From Salinisphaera sp. Q1T1-3 (GTDB taxonomy: Bacteria; Pseudomonadota; Gammaproteobacteria; Nevskiales; Salinisphaeraceae), in the NCBI RefSeq assembly GCF_003602005.1, contig NZ_QZWD01000012.1, positions 62,001-126,000 on the forward strand: a stretch of DNA of 64,000 bases, written 5' to 3'. Positions 1-9,374 of the stretch are shown piece after piece (the first letter of the stretch is position 1; each line of letters starts with the position of its first letter). The translations under genes and the position numbers were made by a program. The notes beneath the pieces are model-generated. The model worked only from the letters and a program-made list of their open reading frames with translations. It had not been told where the DNA came from and made no database searches.

Positions 1-441
1 CGTCTGGTTGACGCGCTTGAAGAAACGATACACGTCGTCCTTTTCGTGTGCTTCCTCGAAGATACCGACACGAATGCCGCCGAGCTGCGCCCGACGCTTC
101 ATCAGTGCCTTGTCGCGGAACAGGACGGCCTGGCCGTGCAGCCGCGGGTTGTCCATGAGCACAGCGTTGATCGCCCCGGCCCATTCGACGACTTCCTCGA
201 ACAGCGGCACGGCGGCATCCACCCCCATCTCGCGCAGGGTCTCGGCGATTTCCATCGACCGATCGTTGAGCCGCTCGAAATTCCACGGCACATAGGGGAT
301 ATCGTGTTCCTTGCAGTAGTCCTCGGCCCATTCGGGCGCCACCACTACATAGCGGCGGTCGAATTTCGCGGCGGCCTCGATGGCCCCCATCGCCCAGCCG
401 AGAAGCGCGATATAGCCCTTGTCCGAATTCTTGTCTGCCAT
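1..441 (-). CDS. ATP-grasp family protein, N-terminal part (cut by window edge)
   Basis: The gene starts with ATG at 441 and runs off the left edge, so only the first 147 residues are visible and there is no stop. The visible part reads as the pre-ATP-grasp domain of a carboxylate-amine ligase-like protein: an initial sheet (YIALLGWAMGAIEAA), a stretch with VPLFEEVVEWAGAINAVL, and then KALMKRRAQLGGI, the usual entry into the ATP-grasp fold where a lysine contacts ATP. Enzymes of this superfamily join a carboxylate to an amine or thiol using ATP; the substrate cannot be told from this fragment. It lies 82 bases downstream of the sirtuin gene on the same strand and may share its transcript. Confidence 0.7.
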   Translation of the reverse strand, partial: MADKNSDKGYIALLGWAMGAIEAAAKFDRRYVVVAPEWAEDYCKEHDIPYVPWNFERLNDRSMEIAETLREMGVDAAVPLFEEVVEWAGAINAVLMDNPRLHGQAVLFRDKALMKRRAQLGGIRVGIFEEAHEKDDVYRFFKRVNQT

Positions 442-523
442 TTCAGCTCCGTTGGAACCAGTGTCCCATGGACTCTAGCACAACCCGGAAAAACCGAAAC
501 GGCGGGTGATTCGCGGCGTCGAA

Positions 524-1378
524 TCAATCGATCGCCTGATCGAGCACCTGGGTGCAATCGTTGTCGATCTTGGCACTGAGCAGCCCATCCGCCCGTGTAT
601 GGCCGCGATTGATCGCCATGACCGGCAGCCCTCGGGCCGCTGCCTCGCGCACGAAACGAAAACCGGACCAGACCATCAACGAGGAACCGGCGACCAGGAC
701 CGCATCCGAGGCCGCCAGGCCGGCCCATGCCCGTTCGACCCGCGACCGTGGCACCGCCCCGCCGAAAAAGACCACGTCCGGCTTGAGGACGCCACCGCAC
801 ATCGGACATGGCGGCACCGAAAAACGGTCGTAGTCCACGTCGCCGAGCTCGATGTCGCCGTCTGGCCGAATCGCTTCGGCATCGGTCAGCCAGCCGGCGT
901 TGGTCTCGATGAGTGTGGACTGCACCTCGTTGCGATGCACCCGTGTACCGCAATCCAGGCACACGACGCGATCGAGTCTGCCATGCAGATCGACCACGCT
1001 GGTGCTGCCGGCGGCCTGATGCAGGCCGTCCACGTTCTGGGTCACCAACAGCCCGATACGCCCGGCATGGCCCAGCCGTGCCAGCGCACGATGACCGATA
1101 TTCGGCCTGGCCCGCGCCACCGGCGGCCAGCCCGCCATGCTGCGCGCCCAGTAACGTCGCCGCTTGGCGAGCTGCTGGACAAATGCCTGATGCTGAATCG
1201 GACTGGCGCCTTTCCAGCCGCCCTGACGATCGCGATAGTCGGGGATGCCGGATCCCGTGCTCAGGCCGGCCCCGGTCAAGACGAAAAGACGTCGGTGCGA
1301 GGCGATGAACGCCCGGACCATCGCAACATCGTGCGGCGTATCGAGCGGATCGGTCGCTTCCGAGAGACAACCGTTCAT
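524..1378 (-). CDS. Sir2-family NAD-dependent protein deacylase (sirtuin)
   Basis: This 284-residue protein carries the full sirtuin core: the NAD-binding motif GAGLSTGSGIPDYRD (about residues 36-50), TQNVDGLH with the NAD-pocket Asn-Asp, the catalytic His in VDLHGRL, and a zinc ribbon made of CLDC and CPMC pairs. GSSLMVWSGF and AINRG further on complete the Rossmann fold. Sirtuins remove acetyl or longer acyl groups from lysines using NAD+. The residues after the first motif resemble the class II (SIRT4-like) branch more than CobB, which is inference. An acyl-CoA-binding protein gene lies upstream on the same strand, 304 bases away. Cytosolic; no signal peptide. The length is normal for the family. 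Confidence 0.93.
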   Translation of the reverse strand: MNGCLSEATDPLDTPHDVAMVRAFIASHRRLFVLTGAGLSTGSGIPDYRDRQGGWKGASPIQHQAFVQQLAKRRRYWARSMAGWPPVARARPNIGHRALARLGHAGRIGLLVTQNVDGLHQAAGSTSVVDLHGRLDRVVCLDCGTRVHRNEVQSTLIETNAGWLTDAEAIRPDGDIELGDVDYDRFSVPPCPMCGGVLKPDVVFFGGAVPRSRVERAWAGLAASDAVLVAGSSLMVWSGFRFVREAAARGLPVMAINRGHTRADGLLSAKIDNDCTQVLDQAID

Positions 1379-1682
1379 GCCGGATCCAGCGCCGCAAAAG
1401 CCGCCGTTTTAGAGCCCGGCGCGACGACGAGCCACATGACGTGTCGACATGTCCTCACCGGCCCGGACGAGATCGATTCGACGCCGGCGCCAATGCATTC
1501 GATGGCGTTATCGGGGATTGGCGGCATAGGGATTGCGGGCAGAAGCGCCTTCAGAACGTGCTGAACATACGACGCATCCGCCGCGGGCGATGCACGGTCG
1601 CGCCGCGGCGCGCCTGTTCGATGTCTCGTCACGGCAAGGCGCCCCGGTCGCGAAATCACGATGGCGCGTGCCGGCGTTTCGA
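1379..1682. other. Intergenic region without recognised gene
   Basis: These 304 bases separate the acyl-CoA-binding protein gene from the sirtuin gene; both are on the minus strand. I see no convincing coding frame, RNA gene or repeat. It presumably holds the sirtuin promoter, but I could not pick a clear -35/-10 pair. Confidence 0.5.
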
Positions 1683-1949
1683 TTAAGCGTCGGCGTCGCG
1701 GAGCTGATTGACCTTGTCGATATAGCCTTGCATGGCGGTATCCCGGCTCATGCCCTTGAGCTTGGCCCAGGCATCGTACTTGGCGCGACCCTTGAAATCC
1801 GTCATACCGGGGCGTTTGCCGCTGACGTCGCCTTCGTTGGCCTGTTTGTAGTGCGCGTAGAGCGCCAGGAGGTCGTCGTTGCTCGGACGCTTGCTCAGCG
1901 TCTCGACATCCGTCTGCGCCTGTTCGAAGTCCGCCTTGAGATCGGCCAT
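1683..1949 (-). CDS. Acyl-CoA-binding protein (ACBP)
   Basis: An 88-residue protein matching the ACBP family along its whole length. ACBPs are four-helix proteins that hold medium- and long-chain acyl-CoA esters in the cytosol and buffer them for lipid metabolism. Recognisable family features are LLALYAHYKQANEGD, then KRPGMTDFKGRAKYDAW, with the tyrosine and lysines that contact the CoA phosphate, and a closing helix ending YIDKVNQL. A possible longer start six codons upstream exists, but the ATG at 1949 has a perfect AAGGAG six bases ahead, so I use it. Bacterial ACBPs are patchily distributed, mostly in proteobacteria with active lipid turnover. Confidence 0.95.
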   Translation of the reverse strand: MADLKADFEQAQTDVETLSKRPSNDDLLALYAHYKQANEGDVSGKRPGMTDFKGRAKYDAWAKLKGMSRDTAMQGYIDKVNQLRDADA

Positions 1950-2017
1950 CTGATGCTCCTTGTTCATTATCAGTCAAACCGGGACGCGATGACCGGTCGA
2001 TCGCGCCGTTTCGCAGT

Positions 2018-2518
2018 CTACCGGCCGCCGCGCGTCCACGTCACAAAACGATGGGCCGGGGCCTGCTCGGTGGCGGCCACGGCTTCGGTCGCGATCGCCT
2101 CCCACACCGACCAGTCCACGTCCGGGAACCGCGTATCACCGTCGTACTCGGCCGCGATATGCGTCAACTCCATGCGATCGGCGTACGGCAGGGCCTGGGC
2201 ATAGATCTCCGCCCCGCCCATGACCATGATCTCGGGCACCGGCCCGGCCGCGACCATCGCCCGGTCGAGATCGCTCACCCAGGTCACGCCGTTCGACTCG
2301 GGCGGCCTTGGACGACGCGACATCACGATATTATGGCGTCGCGGCAAGGCCTTGCCGATCGACTCGTGGGTTCGCCGCCCCATGAGCACGGGCTTATCGA
2401 GCGTCAGGCGCTTGAATCGTGGCAGATCACCGGGAATGTGCCACGGCATGCCGCCATCGGCCCCGATCACACCGTTGTCGGCGATGGCGGCGATCAGTGT
2501 CAGGCGGGGTCTCGTCAT
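2018..2518 (-). CDS. folA: Dihydrofolate reductase
   Basis: This 166-residue enzyme reduces dihydrofolate to tetrahydrofolate with NADPH, restoring the cofactor oxidised by ThyA. Motifs match the family: IAAIADNGVIGADGGMPWHI at the start, with the active-site Trp and Asp/Leu loop (GDLPRFKRLT), VLMGRRTHESIGKALP for NADPH, and VMGGAEIYAQAL near the C-terminal third. Its ATG overlaps the stop of the upstream histidine kinase gene by four bases (ATGA), so translation is probably coupled. Together with thyA and lgt further upstream it forms a minus-strand block that is interrupted only by the two-component genes. Confidence 0.97.
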   Translation of the reverse strand: MTRPRLTLIAAIADNGVIGADGGMPWHIPGDLPRFKRLTLDKPVLMGRRTHESIGKALPRRHNIVMSRRPRPPESNGVTWVSDLDRAMVAAGPVPEIMVMGGAEIYAQALPYADRMELTHIAAEYDGDTRFPDVDWSVWEAIATEAVAATEQAPAHRFVTWTRGGR

Positions 2519-4068
2519 GTCTCGGCGTCACTTTCGGTCGGTGTGCTGTCGGCGGCGGCATCGCACAATGAAATGAGGAACGTCGTGCCCTGCGGCCCGG
2601 TGTCCGACAGCACCAGATCACCGCGATGCCGTCGCGCGATGCGACGTGCCAGATCGAGTCCGATGCCACTGCCCTCGATGCTCACCGCCCGGGCGTCGGT
2701 CGGCGCGTTTCGGGATTCCGCGAACCCGCGCCCGTTATCGCGATACCGCAATACGAGGTCGGCGTTGTCCGACGTCTGATCTGCTGCCACCGCGCGAATC
2801 TCGATTTGCGGGGCGGTCTCGGCACGCCGATAACGGATGCTGTTATCGATCAGATTGCGGAACAGTATCCGCAGCTGGGCCTCGTCGCCGGTGACGCTGC
2901 CCAGCGTCTGGGTGTTGATGATGGCATCGTTTTCACCGACGAGCACGGCCAGATCGTCCCGGACGCCCGCGATGAGCGCGTCCAGATCGACACGCTCGGG
3001 CAGGAAACTCGTTCGGTCGACCCGCGCCAGTCGCAACACGCCTGTGACATTATGCTGCATGCGCTCGGCCAGCCCGTCGATACGCGACAGATACTCACCG
3101 AGTCCGGGTTCGGCCGAGAAATCGCGCAGCATATCGACATAGTCGCGCATTCGCCGCAACGGCTCGCGCAGATCGTGGACGGCAGCATTGAACCACGCAC
3201 GTTCCGGCGACAGCGTATCGCCGGCCGCAGGCGCCGTGCGCCGGTCGGCATGTGACGTGCGACTGGCGAAGGCGAGCGTGAAACCAACCGGCTCCCCCGT
3301 CTGTTCATCGACCAATGCGACCACCGTCGCCGACCATGCCAGGGCGGCTTCACCGGCATCCACGCGCGCGATCTGCACGGTCTGCGGCCGCGCTGTCCGG
3401 ACCGCACGATGCAACAGCGTGTGCCAGTCCGGCGCGTCGGTGGGCACGAGAAGCTCGCTGATCTCGCAGGCGATCCATTCGCGCGCCTGGATCTGCAACG
3501 CGGCGGCGCCGTGCGGGCTGATGTGCTGAATCTCGGCCTCCAGGCTCAGCCCGATCCAGCCCGGTTCGCCGCCGATCAGCGCCAGATTCGCGCGATGCGC
3601 GGCCCGCGTCTCGGCGCCGGGCGGCGTGGACAGTCCGTCAACCTGGTGGCCTATATCCCGAATGAGTACCGTAAAGCCCGGACAGTGCTCATCCTGTGCG
3701 CTGATCTCGAGACGACAGCTCGTCAGACGTCCGTCGCGCCCGATTAGTGCCAGATCCAGCGATGCACCGTCGGCGGCCGAGGCCGCGAACAACGCACGCG
3801 GCAACGCCTGCAGGCGTCGATCGCTGGCTGGCGCCAGATGATCGAGCCGGCGACCTTCGACATCGTGCGCCGGATGGCCGAGCAGTCGCTCGGCGCTTTC
3901 ATGCCAGATCCGGATACGCCCGTCGAGCGCCAGGCCGCACAGGGCCACCGCCGCTTCGTCGGCCAGCAGGCGCTTGAGCGCACGCCGGGCAAATCCGTCG
4001 TTCGTCTCCGCGGGCGCACGGCCGGTGACGGCCTCGTCGGCGTTGTCTTTGTGCTGCTCGGTGACCAT
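2515..4068 (-). CDS. PAS-domain sensor histidine kinase
   Basis: A 517-residue kinase without obvious membrane segments, so probably cytosolic. Two PAS-like regions occupy about residues 28-140 and 155-270 (the first includes GRIRIWHESAERLLGHPAHD). The dimerisation/phosphoacceptor region has AAVHDLREPLRRMRDYVDML near residue 305, with the histidine followed by Asp-Leu-Arg-Glu-Pro, as in the phytochrome-like HisKA group. The ATPase domain has the N box FRNLIDNSIRYR, the G1 box DNGRGF and G2 GSGIGLDLARRIARRH. Its start overlaps the stop of the upstream response regulator by one base and its end overlaps folA by four, so all three are probably translated from one message. The signal it senses cannot be told. 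Confidence 0.92.
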   Translation of the reverse strand: MVTEQHKDNADEAVTGRAPAETNDGFARRALKRLLADEAAVALCGLALDGRIRIWHESAERLLGHPAHDVEGRRLDHLAPASDRRLQALPRALFAASAADGASLDLALIGRDGRLTSCRLEISAQDEHCPGFTVLIRDIGHQVDGLSTPPGAETRAAHRANLALIGGEPGWIGLSLEAEIQHISPHGAAALQIQAREWIACEISELLVPTDAPDWHTLLHRAVRTARPQTVQIARVDAGEAALAWSATVVALVDEQTGEPVGFTLAFASRTSHADRRTAPAAGDTLSPERAWFNAAVHDLREPLRRMRDYVDMLRDFSAEPGLGEYLSRIDGLAERMQHNVTGVLRLARVDRTSFLPERVDLDALIAGVRDDLAVLVGENDAIINTQTLGSVTGDEAQLRILFRNLIDNSIRYRRAETAPQIEIRAVAADQTSDNADLVLRYRDNGRGFAESRNAPTDARAVSIEGSGIGLDLARRIARRHRGDLVLSDTGPQGTTFLISLCDAAADSTPTESDAET

Positions 4069-5828
4069 CAGCGGGCGAGACAGACATGCCCGTTGCGCGC
4101 TTGCAGAGGATTCGGCATATCACCGGCCAACAGCTCGGTCATGTCCGGCGTGGCGAGACCGGGCGCGTAGAGGAATCCCTGGGCGAAATCGCAGTGATTG
4201 TCTGCCAGAAACCGTGCCTGGCACGCATTTTCGACACCGTTGGCGACTACGCGCATGCCCAATCTGGTCCCCAGCGAAATCACTGATCGGGCCATGGCCT
4301 GATCGCGCGGATCCTGATCCAGGCCGCGCAGACATCCGAGATCGATCTTGAGCGCATCCGCGGGACGCCCGTGCAGCGCTGTCAGCGATGAATCACCACA
4401 ACAGACATTGTCGATCACCACACCCACGCCGAGCGCCTGGAGTGCACTCGCTGCACTGTCGAAAGCCGGATTGCCCGGGGCGACCGCCGCCTGGCGAAAC
4501 TCGAGCGCGAGACACGAACGCGGAATACCACGCCTGGTGACCACGCGCTGGACGCTATCCACCAGAGTACCGCCCGTGATCAGCTCCGAGGGCATATTGA
4601 CGCCCAGCACGACATCCGGCTCGATCAGGCCGTAATCGCGCCATGCCTGATATTGACGACAGGCGGCTTCGAGCACCCAATCGCTGAGAAGACCGAGAAA
4701 CCCCCGGGCCGCGGCCAACGCGATGAATCGCGTCGGCGCCAGCGCCCCGAGCCTCGGATGCTGCCAGCGGACCAGCGCCTCGAGGCCGACGATCCGTCCG
4801 GTACCAAGCGCGAACTGCGGTTGATAGACGAGATAAAGCTCTTCGCGTGCCAAAGCGCGCCGCAGCTCGTTACCAAGCGTCAAGGATTCGGCCCCGGCCT
4901 GGGCCTGAGTACTGCTGGCGAACCAGCGATAACGGTCGCGCCCTGCCCGCTTGGCCGCGTACATCGCCGCATCGGCATGGGCGATGAGATGGCTGCCATC
5001 GCCGGCATCTTCGGGGTGGCGCGCCACCCCGATCGAACTGCTGAGCTGAACCCGATGCGCAGCGATGGCCATCGGCTCGCGAATGCGCGATAGCGTGCGC
5101 GCGAGCATCGAATCCACGGCCAGTCGATCGGTTTCATCGAGAACGGCGAGAAACTCATCGCCACCAACCCGCCCCAGAACCGCCCGCTCGCCGAAACCCG
5201 CCCGCAGCCGCTGAGCGGCGATGACCAGAGCACGGTCACCCACGGCGTGGCCGAGCGAATCGTTGATGCCCTTGAAACCGTCGAGATCCAGATAGACGAC
5301 GGTGAATGGCTTTGCCGTCAACGCCGCGTTCGAGCCCGCGCTCACCCGCTTTGCGATGTGCTGCTCGATGGCACGCCGGTTCAAAAGCCCCGTGACCTGA
5401 TCATGGTCGGCCAGATACTCGAAGCGTCGCTGGCTCGCACAATGGGCCAGCGCATACCGGATGACGCGCTCGAGCCTCACGCTCGTCAGCGCATCCTTGG
5501 AAACGAAATCGGTGGCACCGGCATGCATGACGGCCAGATCGATCGCCCGGTCGTCGTTCCCGGTCAAGACAACGACCGGGCCGGCGAACAACTGACACGC
5601 GGCACTTTTGAGCACATCCAGCCCGGTGGCGGCGCCGAGTCGATAATCGAGCAGGCAGATATCGTGGCTTGCCCGCGCGAGCTCTGCTTCAGCTTCAACG
5701 CTGTCGTGCGCGAACGTCAACGCATAGGCCGTATCGGGGATCCCGCCGAGCAGTCGTACCACCCGCTCGCGGTCCAGCTCCTCATCCTCGACGACGAGAA
5801 CACGAATCGAGACTTTTCTGTTTTCCAC
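4068..5828 (-). CDS. Response regulator with GGDEF and degenerate EAL domains
   Basis: A 586-residue c-di-GMP signalling protein. The receiver domain (about 8-130) keeps the acidic pair (VVEDEE), the phosphoacceptor Asp in CLLDYRLG and the Lys in VSKDA. The cyclase domain (about 165-320) has an intact RVGGDEF, so diguanylate cyclase activity is likely. The C-terminal EAL domain (about 335-570) keeps GLEALVRW, but residues needed for c-di-GMP hydrolysis in EAL enzymes are altered: DDFG reads DNVC and AEGVE reads ANGVE, so the phosphodiesterase activity is probably lost or weak. It is encoded directly before its likely partner kinase, with a one-base overlap. Confidence 0.93.
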   Translation of the reverse strand: MENRKVSIRVLVVEDEELDRERVVRLLGGIPDTAYALTFAHDSVEAEAELARASHDICLLDYRLGAATGLDVLKSAACQLFAGPVVVLTGNDDRAIDLAVMHAGATDFVSKDALTSVRLERVIRYALAHCASQRRFEYLADHDQVTGLLNRRAIEQHIAKRVSAGSNAALTAKPFTVVYLDLDGFKGINDSLGHAVGDRALVIAAQRLRAGFGERAVLGRVGGDEFLAVLDETDRLAVDSMLARTLSRIREPMAIAAHRVQLSSSIGVARHPEDAGDGSHLIAHADAAMYAAKRAGRDRYRWFASSTQAQAGAESLTLGNELRRALAREELYLVYQPQFALGTGRIVGLEALVRWQHPRLGALAPTRFIALAAARGFLGLLSDWVLEAACRQYQAWRDYGLIEPDVVLGVNMPSELITGGTLVDSVQRVVTRRGIPRSCLALEFRQAAVAPGNPAFDSAASALQALGVGVVIDNVCCGDSSLTALHGRPADALKIDLGCLRGLDQDPRDQAMARSVISLGTRLGMRVVANGVENACQARFLADNHCDFAQGFLYAPGLATPDMTELLAGDMPNPLQARNGHVCLAR

Positions 5829-5928
5829 CGCGCGTACTAGGGTTTAGACGCCATGCCGTGAAGTCTAGCGCAAGCCGAGCCCAAGACGTCCACAAACAGC
5901 CGCTGAACGAAGGAACGCGGTGCGACGT

Positions 5929-6744
5929 TCAGACCGCCACGGGCGCCTTGATCGCGGGATGATATTCATAATCAACCAATTCGATATCGTCGGCGGTGAA
6001 ATCGAAGACATTCTTCTTCTCCGGATTCAGCCACAGCCGGGGGGCGGCGAAGGGAGTCCGCGCAAGCTGTGTCGCCACCTGATCGAGATGGTTCAGATAC
6101 AGATGCGCGTCCCCGAGGGTGTGAACGAACTCGCCGACTGCCAGACCGCACGCCTGGGCGATCATGTGTGTCAGCAGCGCATAGGAGGCGATGTTGAAGG
6201 GCACGCCCAGAAAGATATCGCCGCTGCGCTGGTACAACTGACAGGATAGTCGCCCCTCGGCGACATAGAACTGGAACAGCGCATGACACGGCGGCAGGGC
6301 CATATCCTCGACCTGCGCCGGATTCCAGGCAGTCACGAGATGACGGCGTGAATCCGGGTTGTGCCTGATCGCATCGATGACTCGGGCGAGCTGATCGATC
6401 GATCGGCCGTCCGGTGCCGGCCAGCTGCGCCACTGATAGCCGTAGACCGGGCCGAGATCGCCGTTCTCGTCTGCCCACTCGTCCCAGATGCGGACCTTGT
6501 TCTGCTTGAGATAGGCAATGTTGGTATCGCCGGCGATGAACCAGAGCAATTCGTGGATGATCGAACGCAGATGCAAGCGCTTGGTCGTCAGCACCGGGAA
6601 GCCGTGTTGCAGATTGAAACGCATCTGCCGGCCGAAGACCGATTTCGTGCCGACGCCGGTGCGGTCGGCCTTGGTCACGCCGTGATCGCGCACCTCCCGC
6701 ATCAACTCGAGATACGGCTGTTCCAGCGGTTGGGAATCGGTCAT
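5929..6744 (-). CDS. thyA: Thymidylate synthase
   Basis: This 271-residue enzyme methylates dUMP to dTMP using methylenetetrahydrofolate, producing dihydrofolate that FolA recycles. The N-terminal [19 protein letters not shown], the phosphate-binding Arg region, the catalytic Cys in [31 protein letters not shown] and HLYLNHLDQ are all present. I chose ATG 6744 because the family starts just before the Tyr-Leu-Glu-Leu stretch; an upstream extension to 6822 would add 26 unrelated residues. It is downstream of lgt, the order seen in many gammaproteobacteria, 82 bases away. The gene ends 100 bases before the two-component operon, which separates it from folA. Confidence 0.97.
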   Translation of the reverse strand: MTDSQPLEQPYLELMREVRDHGVTKADRTGVGTKSVFGRQMRFNLQHGFPVLTTKRLHLRSIIHELLWFIAGDTNIAYLKQNKVRIWDEWADENGDLGPVYGYQWRSWPAPDGRSIDQLARVIDAIRHNPDSRRHLVTAWNPAQVEDMALPPCHALFQFYVAEGRLSCQLYQRSGDIFLGVPFNIASYALLTHMIAQACGLAVGEFVHTLGDAHLYLNHLDQVATQLARTPFAAPRLWLNPEKKNVFDFTADDIELVDYEYHPAIKAPVAV

Positions 6745-6826
6745 CAACGGCCTGCCCTGCCATGGCTTGCAGAAAACACGAGGTGATGCGCGATAGGCAT
6801 CGCCTGCGACCAAAACCGGCACGTGT

Positions 6827-7639
6827 TCATTCTGCGCTGCCTGTGTCCTGCTGATTGGGGTCGGTCCGCACGTATGCCCAGATCAGCATGATCACACCCG
6901 CGATGATCATCGGCGCGGAATAGAGTTGGCCGAGCGTCATCCAGCCGAACGCGACAAAGCCGGCGAACGCATCCGGTTGCCGGAAGAACTCACAGAAGAA
7001 GCGGAACGTGCCGTAGCCGAGCAGGAACAATCCCGAGACCGCCGCGCGCGGGCGCGGCCGGGCGGCATAGACCCAAAGGATCGCGAACAGCACGAGCCCT
7101 TCGAGGGTTGCCTCGTAGAGTTCCGAGGGATGTCGCGGTTGCGGGCCGATATGCGGATAGACCATCGCCCAGGGGACATCGGTGACCCGGCCGACCAGCT
7201 CGCCGTTGATGAAATTGGCGATCCGCCCGAAGAACAGCCCAACCGGCACGATGGGCGCCACGAAGTCGGTGATCTGAAAGAAGGTGCGACGCGTCTTGCG
7301 TGCGAACCAGGCCGAGGCCAGAAACACGCCGATCATGCCGCCATGAAACGACATGCCCCCGTCCCAGATCGCAAATATCTGCAGCGGGTTGGCCAGGAAA
7401 TAGCCCGGCTGGTAGAGCAGGACATACCCCAGGCGACCGCCGAGCACGACGCCAAGCACGACGTAGAACAGCAGATCGCCCACCTCCTCGCTCTTCCAGT
7501 GGACGTGCGCCAGGCGCGTACGCAACGCACCCAGCCCCCAGCCGATGAGAAAGGACAGCAGATACATCAGACCGTACCAGTGCACGGCCAGCGGACCGAC
7601 CGAAAAGGCGACCGGGTCGAAATCGGGGCGTACGAACAT
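6827..7639 (-). CDS. lgt: Prolipoprotein diacylglyceryl transferase
   Basis: This 270-residue inner-membrane enzyme transfers a diacylglyceryl group from phosphatidylglycerol to the lipobox cysteine of prolipoproteins, the first step of lipoprotein maturation. The family signature [16 protein letters not shown] is intact near residue 140, with the essential Arg and Asn, and the HGG motif (MSFHGGMIG) near residue 98 is present. About seven hydrophobic segments are spread along the protein. Lipoproteins that would use it in this window include RlpA and the 127-residue lipoprotein at 26315. It is followed by thyA on the same strand. Confidence 0.97.
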   Translation of the reverse strand: MFVRPDFDPVAFSVGPLAVHWYGLMYLLSFLIGWGLGALRTRLAHVHWKSEEVGDLLFYVVLGVVLGGRLGYVLLYQPGYFLANPLQIFAIWDGGMSFHGGMIGVFLASAWFARKTRRTFFQITDFVAPIVPVGLFFGRIANFINGELVGRVTDVPWAMVYPHIGPQPRHPSELYEATLEGLVLFAILWVYAARPRPRAAVSGLFLLGYGTFRFFCEFFRQPDAFAGFVAFGWMTLGQLYSAPMIIAGVIMLIWAYVRTDPNQQDTGSAE

Positions 7640-7706
7640 GGCAGCGGATTCTAGCAGTAGGACAGGACGGACGCGTTACCGGCGCTTGTACCGGCGAACG
7701 GTCTCT

Positions 7707-8249
7707 TTAGCGGACCCAGGCAAAGACCGCATCATCACGCGGTTCGTCGGCGGCGGACAGATTCGGACGTTTCGAGCGACGACGCAACACGCCTTCACGC
7801 TGCATGCCGAGATGCTCGAGCACGCGCATCGAGGCCGTGTTATCGACATCGCAACAGGCCCAGATTCGGTAGAGATCATCAATCTCGCAGGCCGCAGCCA
7901 TGACGGCCGCGCCTGCTTCCCGGGCCAGCCCGCGCCCCCAGTGATCGGGATGCAGGATGAATCCGAGCTCGGCACCATCGTCGGAGAACTGACAGGAAAT
8001 CATGCCCACGAGCGCCTGTTCGTGGGTCGCCGTAATGGCATAGGCGAAATCATCGCCGTCATGCCATCCCCAGGCCATGTCATCGAGCAGGTTGTAGACA
8101 TCCTCGATGGTTTCGGCCATCGGCCAGACCATGTAACGCATGGCTCTGGCATCGCCTACATAGGCCAGCACCCCGGGCGCATCCTCGGCGCACGGCGCGC
8201 GCAGATGCAGGCGCGCCGTACGCAGCGTGGCCGGCATCGTGATCATCAC
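7707..8249 (-). CDS. GNAT-family N-acetyltransferase
   Basis: A 180-residue acetyltransferase of the RimJ/RimL-like GNAT type. It begins with a typical strand (TLRTARLHLRAPCAEDAPGV), has the acetyl-CoA loop around HPDHWGRGLAREAGAAVM, and ends with the motif NTASMRVLEHLGMQREGVLR that is common in ribosomal-protein-Ala or small-molecule acetyltransferases. The target is unknown. The start at 8249 has another in-frame ATG five codons later that is equally plausible. It sits 36 bases after the PfkB-type kinase gene and might be co-transcribed with it. Confidence 0.85.
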   Translation of the reverse strand: MMITMPATLRTARLHLRAPCAEDAPGVLAYVGDARAMRYMVWPMAETIEDVYNLLDDMAWGWHDGDDFAYAITATHEQALVGMISCQFSDDGAELGFILHPDHWGRGLAREAGAAVMAAACEIDDLYRIWACCDVDNTASMRVLEHLGMQREGVLRRRSKRPNLSAADEPRDDAVFAWVR

Positions 8250-8285
8250 GAAACCGGCCGGCCGGTCGCGAACCGGCGCACGAGA

Positions 8286-9221
8286 TCAGCCCAGTTCGTG
8301 GCCGAATTCACGCGCGAAGCGCGTCTTGAACTCGTCCATCGTGAAATGATGATTCTGGGTGCCCGGGCGTTCGATCTTGATCGTGCCGAGCAGCGAGGCG
8401 ATACGACCGGTGGTTTCCCAATCGTGGCCCTGCTGCAGGCCGTAGATCAGGCCTGCCCGGAACGCATCGCCACAGCCGGTGGGATCGGCCAGCGCAGACG
8501 GGCTGCCAGCCGGGATACGATGAACCTGGCCATCGGCATAGATCACCGAACCATTGCCGCCGCGGGTGACGATCAGGGCCTTGAGTTGATCGGCGATTTC
8601 CTGCTCGGACAGGCCCGTGCGGTCCTGAACGAGCTTTGATTCATAGTCGTTGACCGCGAGATAGGCCGCCTTGCCGATGATGTCCTTGAGCTCGTCGCCG
8701 TTGAACATCGGCAATCCCTGCCCCGGATCGAACATGAAATCGATACCGGCCTCGGCAAACTGCTCGGCGTGGGCGACCATCCCGTCCTTGCCGTCCGGCG
8801 ACACCACGCCCAGCGTAATGCCGGCATCGGCAGGTATCGTCTGTTCGTGGGCATGATTCATCGCCCCCGGGTGGAAGGCAGTGATCTGGTTGTCGTCCAG
8901 ATCGGTCGTGATATAGGCCTGGGCCGTGTAAGCCTCGTCGATCACCTTGACGTACTGGCGATCGATGCCGTGCGAGTCCATCCACTCGCCGTAGACATCG
9001 AAGTCCTTGCCAACGGTCGCCATGATCTGTCCCTCGCCGCCCAGAAGCGAGAGCGAGTAGCCGATATTGCCGGCGCATCCGCCGAATTCGCGCCGCATAT
9101 CCGGCACGAGGAACGACACATTCAGCATGTGAACCTGGTCCGGCAGAATCTCGTTCTTGAACTGCCCGGAATACACCATGATGGTGTCAAACGCGATGGA
9201 ACCGCAGATCAGAGCGGACAT
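8286..9221 (-). CDS. PfkB-family carbohydrate kinase, adenosine-kinase-like
   Basis: A 311-residue ribokinase-fold enzyme. The N-terminal signature is REFGGCAGNIGYSLSLLGG (about 43-61) and the C-terminal one is DPTGCGDAFRAGLIYGL with the catalytic Asp and anion-hole glycines (about 247-263). Members phosphorylate sugars or nucleosides with ATP. The length, the opening LICGSIAFDTIMVY and the nearby nucleoside genes (udp, deoB, cdd, permease) favour adenosine or another nucleoside/ribose compound as substrate, which is inference. It is on the minus strand downstream of udp with a 153-base gap, so a separate promoter is possible. Confidence 0.85.
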   Translation of the reverse strand: MSALICGSIAFDTIMVYSGQFKNEILPDQVHMLNVSFLVPDMRREFGGCAGNIGYSLSLLGGEGQIMATVGKDFDVYGEWMDSHGIDRQYVKVIDEAYTAQAYITTDLDDNQITAFHPGAMNHAHEQTIPADAGITLGVVSPDGKDGMVAHAEQFAEAGIDFMFDPGQGLPMFNGDELKDIIGKAAYLAVNDYESKLVQDRTGLSEQEIADQLKALIVTRGGNGSVIYADGQVHRIPAGSPSALADPTGCGDAFRAGLIYGLQQGHDWETTGRIASLLGTIKIERPGTQNHHFTMDEFKTRFAREFGHELG

Positions 9222-9374
9222 AGCACTTCCCTAGTCAAACCTGAGCAATCCGGCCGCACGGGCCGGCAAAGTCCGCCATGGTGCCACAGTTACCGCGTGT
9301 TTTTTTCCGGGGCAGCATCCTGCGCCATGCGTCAGGCCGCCGGGTACATCCCCGGAGGCGCTGTATCGCGCCCG

